Position numbers and translations under genes: made by a program. A DNA stretch of 10,864 nt, taken from NCBI GenBank assembly GCA_946481625.1, contig CAMLOZ010000055.1, positions 1 to 10,864 on the forward strand. Direction: 5' to 3'. Positions 6,928 to 10,864 of this stretch are shown here, in pieces. Numbering within the stretch: the first letter of the stretch is position 1; every line of letters starts with the position of its first letter. Under the pieces are notes generated by a model. It saw only the letters and a list, made by a program, of their open reading frames with translations, was not told the origin of the DNA and ran no database searches. The DNA comes from an uncultured Haloferula sp. (GTDB lineage: Bacteria; Verrucomicrobiota; Verrucomicrobiae; Verrucomicrobiales; Akkermansiaceae).

Positions 6928-7659
6928 TCAAGACCCCGGAGGATCCGTCGGCCTGCTCGGCGGTGCGTAGATAGGCTTCGGCAGGGAGCCCGTTCCGGCG
7001 TCGCCCTTGGCCTGCTGGTCGAGGATCGCATTGGCGATGGCGCCCGCCATCTTTTCACGGTAGGCGGGATCGGCGCAGAGCTTCGCTTCGGAGGCGTTGC
7101 TGAGGTAGCCGATCTCCGCGAGCACGCAGGGCACGTCGGGATTGCGCGTCAGCCGCAAGCGGCGGCGGACCATGCCCCGGTTGCCGGATTCGGAAGGCGA
7201 AACCGCCACCATGTTCCGGTGGATCCGCGTCGCGAGGCCGTGGCTGTCCACGCGCCAGTAGTAGGTCTCCGGACCGCGGATCCCCGCGCCGCTGGAGTTG
7301 TAGTGGAGGCTCACCAGGATCGTCCCCTTCTTGCCGCTCGCCCTCGCCGCTCTCACGTCCAGGTCGATGAATTCGTCGCCGTTCCGCATCAGCACCGTGC
7401 GGACTTTCCCGGAGAGCTGCCGCTGCAGCCGCTTCGCCGTATCCAGCGCGAGATCCTTTTCCCGCATCCCGGTCGTCCGGGAAACCGCGCCCGGGTCTTG
7501 GTCGCCATGGCCGGCATCGATGATCACCGTGCCGAAGCCCTTCGGCCCCGGCCGGTGGCCCCATTCGTCGGGGCTCAGGCTATTGCCGGGACCGGTCGCC
7601 GGACCGGAGCAGGCGGCAAAAACCAACACGGGCAGCGCGACAAGGAAGCGGAAACTCAT
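6928..7659 (-). CDS. N-acetylmuramoyl-L-alanine amidase (Amidase_3), putative lipoprotein
   Basis: A 243-aa zinc amidase that should cut the bond between N-acetylmuramic acid and the stem peptide of peptidoglycan in the periplasm. All four key residues of Amidase_3 (AmiA/B/C, CwlB type) are visible. The zinc ligands are H51 in IIDAGHGDQDPGA, E67 in MREKDL and H119 in LVSLHYNS; the catalytic glutamate is E182 in VLAEIGYLSN. The N-terminus MSFRFLVALPVLVFAACSG has a lipobox-like FAAC with C17 as the probable lipidation site; the Phe at -3 is unusual, so simple secretion is possible. The ATG at 7659 is chosen for this signal; the frame is open further upstream, but that reads as non-coding text. 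The Pro-rich tail after residue 225 is likely disordered. It has no N-terminal AMIN domain. Confidence 0.95.
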   Translation of the reverse strand: MSFRFLVALPVLVFAACSGPATGPGNSLSPDEWGHRPGPKGFGTVIIDAGHGDQDPGAVSRTTGMREKDLALDTAKRLQRQLSGKVRTVLMRNGDEFIDLDVRAARASGKKGTILVSLHYNSSGAGIRGPETYYWRVDSHGLATRIHRNMVAVSPSESGNRGMVRRRLRLTRNPDVPCVLAEIGYLSNASEAKLCADPAYREKMAGAIANAILDQQAKGDAGTGSLPKPIYAPPSRPTDPPGS

Positions 7660-7809
7660 GGCCGGATCATCGGCGATTGCCGCGGCATGGCCACACAAAA
7701 ACTTCCCCCGGTGACGCCTCCATTCCGCGGGAAAATCTGGTCCGGTACAAGCTTCCCGTCGGCCGCGACACACGTTAGACAACCGTGGTCCGCTCTTCTT
7801 TTTCCAGCC

Positions 7810-8283
7810 ATGTCCTCCGATCCCCGCTTCATGCACCGCGCCATCGAACTCGCCCGCCTCGGGATGGCTTCCGGCGCCGGCGGTCCCTTCGGCGCGGTCG
7901 TGGTGAAGGACGGCGAAATCATCGGCGAGGGTCACAACCGCGTCGTCGCCACCAACGATCCCACCGCCCACGGCGAGATCGTCGCCATCCGCGCCGCCTG
8001 CCAGCACCTCGGACACTTCAGCCTGGAAGGCTGCGAAATCCACACCACCGGCGAGCCGTGCCCGATGTGCCTCGGCGCGATCCACTGGGCGCGGATCGGG
8101 AGAATCTACTACGGATTTAGTATTTCAGACGCCGCGGCCATCGGCTTCGACGACCGCGAATTCTACCGCCAGTTCAGCCTCCCCCGCTCCGAGCGCCACG
8201 TGCCCGCCGCCGAACTGGGGGGCGGGGAGGCCAAGCTGCTGTTAGGCGAATACATGGCCCTTCCCGGTCGGGTGGCCTATTGA
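7810..8283 (+). CDS. Guanine deaminase-like nucleoside/base deaminase (CDA superfamily)
   Basis: This 157-aa cytosolic zinc deaminase most resembles B. subtilis GuaD, which turns guanine into xanthine. Motifs are GGPFGAVVVKDGEIIGEGHN, the active-site HGE (H54, E56; most GuaD proteins have HAE) in NDPTAHGEIVAIR, and EPCPMCLGAIHWAR (C84, C87). The GuaD-type SDAAAIGFDD is at 106-115. Length equals the family norm (about 156). The ATG at 7810 starts the homology. The same frame stays open for nearly 1.9 kb upstream, but only because it runs antisense to mgtE and the amidase. It diverges from the amidase over 150 bp and ends 7 bp from the rlpA-like stop. Related deaminases of other purines cannot be excluded. 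Confidence 0.9.
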   Translation: MSSDPRFMHRAIELARLGMASGAGGPFGAVVVKDGEIIGEGHNRVVATNDPTAHGEIVAIRAACQHLGHFSLEGCEIHTTGEPCPMCLGAIHWARIGRIYYGFSISDAAAIGFDDREFYRQFSLPRSERHVPAAELGGGEAKLLLGEYMALPGRVAY

Positions 8284-8290
8284 GCCGCCC

Positions 8291-8872
8291 TCAAAACAAC
8301 CCGAAGAACCACTTCTTCTTCGCCGTCCGCTTGTAGCTCCCGTCCCCCACGGACAACACCTTCACCTCGACCTCCGCGAGGCCCCGGTCCTTGAAGCCGA
8401 TCTTCTTCGCCGCCCGCGGCGAGAGATCGATGACGCGGTCGCCGATGAAAGGCCCGCGGTCGTTCACCCGGCACTTCACGGACTTGCCGTTCTCCAGGTT
8501 CGTCACCTCCACCATACAGGGCAGCGGCAACGTCTTGTGCGCGGCGATCAAGTGCCACGGCATCACCTTCTCGCCCAGCGAGGTCTGCCCGCGCTTGAGG
8601 CCGAAGAAGCTTGACTCGTCATACCACGAGGCCGTGCCGCTCTCGACATGATAGATCGCCTCCTCGACCCCCATCGGGTGGTAAGTCCCCCCGCGCACCG
8701 AGTAGGACTGGGTCATGTAGCCCCGGTAGTCGCCGCCCGGATAGGCGCAGGACGCCAGGAGCAAAAGCCATGAATGACGAATGACGAATTTCCGAATGTC
8801 GAATGGCTTGGGGAAAGCGTCCACGGCCTCCCCCGCGGGAAACAGGCCTTGCTTTTCCTCAAGACACTTCAT
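8291..8872 (-). CDS. rlpA: RlpA-like DPBB lipoprotein (septal lytic transglycosylase family) with repeat-derived N-terminus
   Basis: Residues about 77-175 form the double-psi beta-barrel of RlpA: SGTASWYDESSFFG, TSLGEKV, IAAHKTLPL, VTNLENGKSV, RVNDRGPF, DRVIDLSPRAA. E101 and H112 correspond to the catalytic pair of Pseudomonas RlpA, which cleaves glycan strands already stripped of stem peptides. No C-terminal SPOR domain is present; the chain ends with a basic tail. The in-frame N-terminus is abnormal. A lipobox LASC (C42) follows a hydrophobic core of only WLLLL, and the 34 residues before it are encoded by a palindromic repeat. ATG 8872 is the only in-frame ATG before the lipobox, so the real start is uncertain, and export may be impaired or start elsewhere. 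36 bp separate this ATG from the HU stop. Confidence 0.85.
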   Translation of the reverse strand: MKCLEEKQGLFPAGEAVDAFPKPFDIRKFVIRHSWLLLLASCAYPGGDYRGYMTQSYSVRGGTYHPMGVEEAIYHVESGTASWYDESSFFGLKRGQTSLGEKVMPWHLIAAHKTLPLPCMVEVTNLENGKSVKCRVNDRGPFIGDRVIDLSPRAAKKIGFKDRGLAEVEVKVLSVGDGSYKRTAKKKWFFGLF

Positions 8873-8902
8873 CCGGCATTCGGGAATTCTGAATTCGTCA
8901 TT
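8771..8902. repeat. Long imperfect palindrome (MITE/REP-like element) between HU and rlpA
   Basis: Matching arms nest around one centre near 8838. They are AATGACGAATT 8780-8790 with AATTCGTCATT 8892-8902 (11 bp, perfect), CCGAATG 8792-8798 with CATTCGG 8877-8883, GGAAAGC 8812-8818 with GCTTTTCC 8851-8858 (one bulge) and GGCCT 8825-8829 with AGGCC 8844-8848, with CCCGCGGG at the tip. The left arm also holds GAAT units at 8772, 8779, 8786, 8794 and 8801, that is every 7-8 bp. Such GAATGACGAAT-type text resembles short interspersed repeats I recall from Verrucomicrobia intergenic DNA (from memory, unverified). It starts 6 bp past the HU stop and runs into the rlpA-like ORF. As RNA it would fold into a large hairpin and could end HU transcription. 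Confidence 0.75.
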
Positions 8903-8908
8903 TTCCCC

Positions 8909-9226
8909 TTACTTCTGCCGCTCGCGAATCAGCGGCAGCGTGCGGGCGACTTGCTCCTTCATCTCCTTGCCGGGCTTGAACTTCACCACGGCGCGGGCGG
9001 GGATCGGCACGTCCTTGTCCGGATCCTTCGGGTTCCGGCCGATCTTGGCCTTCGTCTCCTTCACTTGGAAGGCACCGAAATTGCGCATCACCACGGTGTC
9101 GCCACTGGAGAGGGAATCGGTGATCGAGTCGAGCGTCCGCTGGATCACGTCGAACACCTGCTGCTGGGTGAGGCCGGTTTCGTTGGAAATCTTGATGACG
9201 AGCTCGCGTTTGGTGATGGTAGCCAT
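8909..9226 (-). CDS. HU/IHF-family DNA-bending protein
   Basis: A 105-aa nucleoid protein with the full family pattern. The N-terminal dimerisation helices are MATITKRELVIKISNETGLTQQQVFDVIQ. RNFGAFQV is at 48-55. The beta-arm is GRNPKDPDKDVPIPAR, with the DNA-intercalating proline at P66. VVKFKPGKEMKEQV follows. Family members bind and bend DNA as dimers and organise the nucleoid; whether this one is HU-like or site-specific IHF-like cannot be told. The C-terminal tail is about 12 residues longer than classic HU (90-94 aa). The ATG at 9226 is clear. The 84-bp gap to rnhC must hold its promoter if it is not co-transcribed with rnhC; no convincing -35/-10 pair was found. Confidence 0.95.
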   Translation of the reverse strand: MATITKRELVIKISNETGLTQQQVFDVIQRTLDSITDSLSSGDTVVMRNFGAFQVKETKAKIGRNPKDPDKDVPIPARAVVKFKPGKEMKEQVARTLPLIRERQK

Positions 9227-9310
9227 AGCTTTACGGGTGTGGTGATGGTGAAGGCGGCGCGGGGATTGGACACCATAGGAAAGGCTCTTTGTCCCGCGAA
9301 AAATCCAAAA

Positions 9311-10321
9311 TCATGCGGAATCCATGCCAGAGGTGTTTGAATCGCCATTCACACTAGCAGTCGTCTTGAAATGCAGTTTTGCAACTTTCGCGAGCGCCTC
9401 CGGACCGTGTTTCGCGACCACCTCGCGGGCGGCCTCGACCACCGCGGCGGAGGCCCCCAGCGGCAGGGATACGCCTCCGGAGGTGGAAGTTTTCTCCATC
9501 CAATCGACGAATCTTTCCCGTGCGAGGATGGAAGCGGCAGCCACCGCGATGTCGGACTCCCCCTTGGTCCGCTGATCGAGCTGGATCTCCACCCCTGCCT
9601 GTTTGAGGGCGCGCGCCAGCACTTCCGGCCGCGCGAATTGGTCGCTCAAAGCCCGCGGGCAGGCCGGCCGCTGCACTGCTAGATTCGAGATCACCTTCGC
9701 ATGCCCCCAGGCCAGCAGCCGGTTGAGGTTGCCGAAGGACGAAAACATCTCGTTGTAGCGCTCCGGCCCGATCGCGACGACCGAGACGGCAATTCCCGGC
9801 GTTTCGCGGATCTTTACCGCCAGGTCGCGGATCCGCTTGGCGCTCGCGATCCGCTTGGAATCCATCACCCCCGCGGCTTTCAGGGCCCGGGCCACGGGCG
9901 CGTCCGTGTAAACGCCGGCGATCACCAGCGGCCCGAAATAGTCGCCCTTGCCGCTCTCATCGATCCCGAAGTGCGGCGCGTACATTTCCGGGTCCAGCTC
10001 TTCCTCGTAGCCCAGCTTCGCCTCGCCCAGCACCTCCGGCTCTAGCAGGAAGCGGATGAAGTCCTCGGTCTCCTTGCCCTGGACCAATACCTTCGGCCCC
10101 TTGGCATAGACCGCCACGCTCAACTTCCCCTTCTTCGCCGCGTAAAGGGTGTACGGCTTCTCCTCGAATTCGTAGCCGCGCTCCTCCAGCACCTCCCGCA
10201 AGCGGGCGGCCTGGGCGGCGGTGAGCGGCGCGGTGTGCGAAGTCAGTGCCACGGGCGGGACGATCAAACCGCCAAGCGGCCCCGCGCGCCAAGGATTTTC
10301 CCGGATCGGCATCAAGTGCAT
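9311..10321 (-). CDS. rnhC: Ribonuclease HIII
   Basis: This cytosolic enzyme cuts RNA in RNA/DNA hybrids. From ATG 10321 it is 336 aa. Residues about 30-112 are the N-terminal TBP-like substrate-binding domain specific to HIII. The catalytic RNase HII-type fold begins at GIDESGKGDYFGPLV (D121, E122), with DSKR at 154-157, LSDQF (D227) and KGESDIAVAAASILAR (D257) completing the acidic set. Family length is about 300-310 aa. The GTG at 10252 (V24, VALTSHTAPLT..) may therefore be the true start rather than ATG 10321 or 10312, since the first 23 residues look unlike the family. It diverges from mutY with only 35 bp between the outermost starts. RNase HIII is typical of Firmicutes and the Chlamydiae/Verrucomicrobia group. 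Confidence 0.95.
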   Translation of the reverse strand: MHLMPIRENPWRAGPLGGLIVPPVALTSHTAPLTAAQAARLREVLEERGYEFEEKPYTLYAAKKGKLSVAVYAKGPKVLVQGKETEDFIRFLLEPEVLGEAKLGYEEELDPEMYAPHFGIDESGKGDYFGPLVIAGVYTDAPVARALKAAGVMDSKRIASAKRIRDLAVKIRETPGIAVSVVAIGPERYNEMFSSFGNLNRLLAWGHAKVISNLAVQRPACPRALSDQFARPEVLARALKQAGVEIQLDQRTKGESDIAVAAASILARERFVDWMEKTSTSGGVSLPLGASAAVVEAAREVVAKHGPEALAKVAKLHFKTTASVNGDSNTSGMDSA

Positions 10322-10356
10322 TGGCCTTTCGCTCCGACCGCATTCATCATCCCCCT

Positions 10357-10827
10357 GTGCTCAAGCCGCTCGCCCGCCAGACCCCGCTCGATGCGCCGGA
10401 GTCCTTCCGCGCCGCACTCCGCGAATGGTTCGGCCGCCACGGCAAGGACTACCCCTGGCGCCGCACCAGCGATCCCTACGCCGTCCTCGTCTCGGAGGTC
10501 ATGCTCCAGCAAACGCAAATCGCCACCGTGCTGGGCCGCGGATTCTACACCCGCTTCCTCGAACGCTTTCCCGATGTTCCCGCCTTGGCCGCCGCGGAGG
10601 ACGAGCCGCTCCTCAAGGCATGGGAAGGCCTCGGCTACTACCGCCGCGCCCGCATGCTGCGGGAGTCCGCCCGCGCCGTGCTCGCCCGCCACGGCGGCCG
10701 TTTCCCCGCGGACCCCGCCGCCCTCCTCGATCTTCCGGGCATCGGCCGCTACACCGCCGGCGCTCTCCTCTCCTTCGCCTTCGACTACCCCGCTCCCTTG
10801 GTCGATGGCAATGTCGACGAGCACTGA
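10357..10827 (+). CDS. mutY: A/G-specific adenine glycosylase MutY, truncated at a chimeric junction
   Basis: This is the N-terminal part of the DNA repair enzyme that removes adenine opposite 8-oxoguanine. Numbering from GTG 10357: DYPWRR, then SEVMLQQTQIATV with catalytic E47, GLGYYRRARML, the helix-hairpin-helix LPGIGRYTAGA at 126-136 and the family motif VDGNV with catalytic D150. Only DEH and a stop follow, giving 156 residues. Normal MutY (about 350 aa) continues with RVLSRL, a [4Fe-4S] cluster and the MutT-like domain that reads 8-oxoG. All of these are missing. The break coincides with the start of an alanine dehydrogenase fragment on the other strand. As written, the product would be inactive. 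The start is inferred: no in-frame ATG precedes the homology, and GTG 10357 fits best. Confidence 0.9.
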   Translation: MLKPLARQTPLDAPESFRAALREWFGRHGKDYPWRRTSDPYAVLVSEVMLQQTQIATVLGRGFYTRFLERFPDVPALAAAEDEPLLKAWEGLGYYRRARMLRESARAVLARHGGRFPADPAALLDLPGIGRYTAGALLSFAFDYPAPLVDGNVDEH

Positions 10828-10864
10828 TCCGCGTTTCATCGTCTTCAGCATGTCGCGGGTGACG
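10795..10864 (-). pseudogene. ald: Alanine dehydrogenase fragment joined head-on to mutY
   Basis: Read leftward from 10863, the bases encode VTRD followed by MLKTMKRGSVLVDIAIDQG. This matches a conserved stretch of the NAD-binding domain of alanine dehydrogenase (usual text VTR..LKTMKPGSVLVDVAIDQGG). The match stops at DQG, where the next codon gives Ser instead of the conserved Gly and the text becomes antisense mutY. The N-terminal part would lie beyond the right edge; the C-terminal part is missing. Transhydrogenase PntA is a relative, but its motif is DLAAEQGG, so Ald fits better. The fragment is only 23 codons, so this call rests on motif recognition alone. Confidence 0.82.

Noticed and set aside
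5935..7809. Very long plus-strand open frame running in frame into the guanine deaminase gene
   Set aside because: It is antisense to mgtE and the amidase, both of which have complete family motifs. The translation is Arg/Val/Asp-rich low-quality text, and recognisable homology begins only at ATG 7810. High GC explains the lack of stops.

Overview
The window is high-GC bacterial chromosomal DNA, most likely from Verrucomicrobiota (Luteolibacter/Verrucomicrobium-like). This is inferred from the mix of an RNase HIII, secreted alpha-solenoid and lectin-tailed proteins, GAATGACGAAT-type intergenic repeats and mostly weak Shine-Dalgarno sites. It was not tested by any search. Genes are densely packed and no gap exceeds 300 bases; the largest is 4733-4996. 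No rRNA, tRNA, CRISPR array, transposase or phage gene was seen.

Left part (1-2290): an edge-truncated LOG-family nucleotide-binding protein reads leftward. It diverges from a cytosine deaminase that closely resembles the yeast Fcy1 type. A cysteine-rich orphan gene (1653-2234) follows and ends at a convergent hairpin. The LOG/deaminase pair suggests nucleotide base salvage.

Middle (2288-6789): three leftward units. The first is a membrane-anchored or secreted alpha-helical repeat protein. The second is a secreted HEXXH zincin with a three-repeat ricin-type lectin tail. The third is mgtE (Mg2+ transporter), whose stop codon overlaps the start of a very small protein-kinase-like gene (ATGA overlap). 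The 264-bp gap between the kinase-like gene and the metalloprotease holds four separate inverted repeats.

Right part (6928-9226): leftward genes for an Amidase_3 peptidoglycan amidase, an RlpA-like DPBB lipoprotein and an HU/IHF-type DNA-bending protein. A rightward guanine-deaminase-like gene sits between the amidase and RlpA. A long imperfect palindrome of about 130 bp (8771-8902) lies between HU and rlpA and encodes the first 34 in-frame residues of the RlpA ORF.

Right end (9311-10864): RNase HIII (rnhC) diverges from mutY. mutY is cut off just after its conserved VDGNV motif. From there to the window edge the opposite strand encodes a fragment of alanine dehydrogenase. The two genes collide through about 20 shared bases, which points to a chimeric join (assembly or amplification artefact) or a real rearrangement. 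No complete, clearly new multi-gene system was found. The best leads are this junction, the palindromic element at rlpA and the mgtE/mini-kinase coupling.
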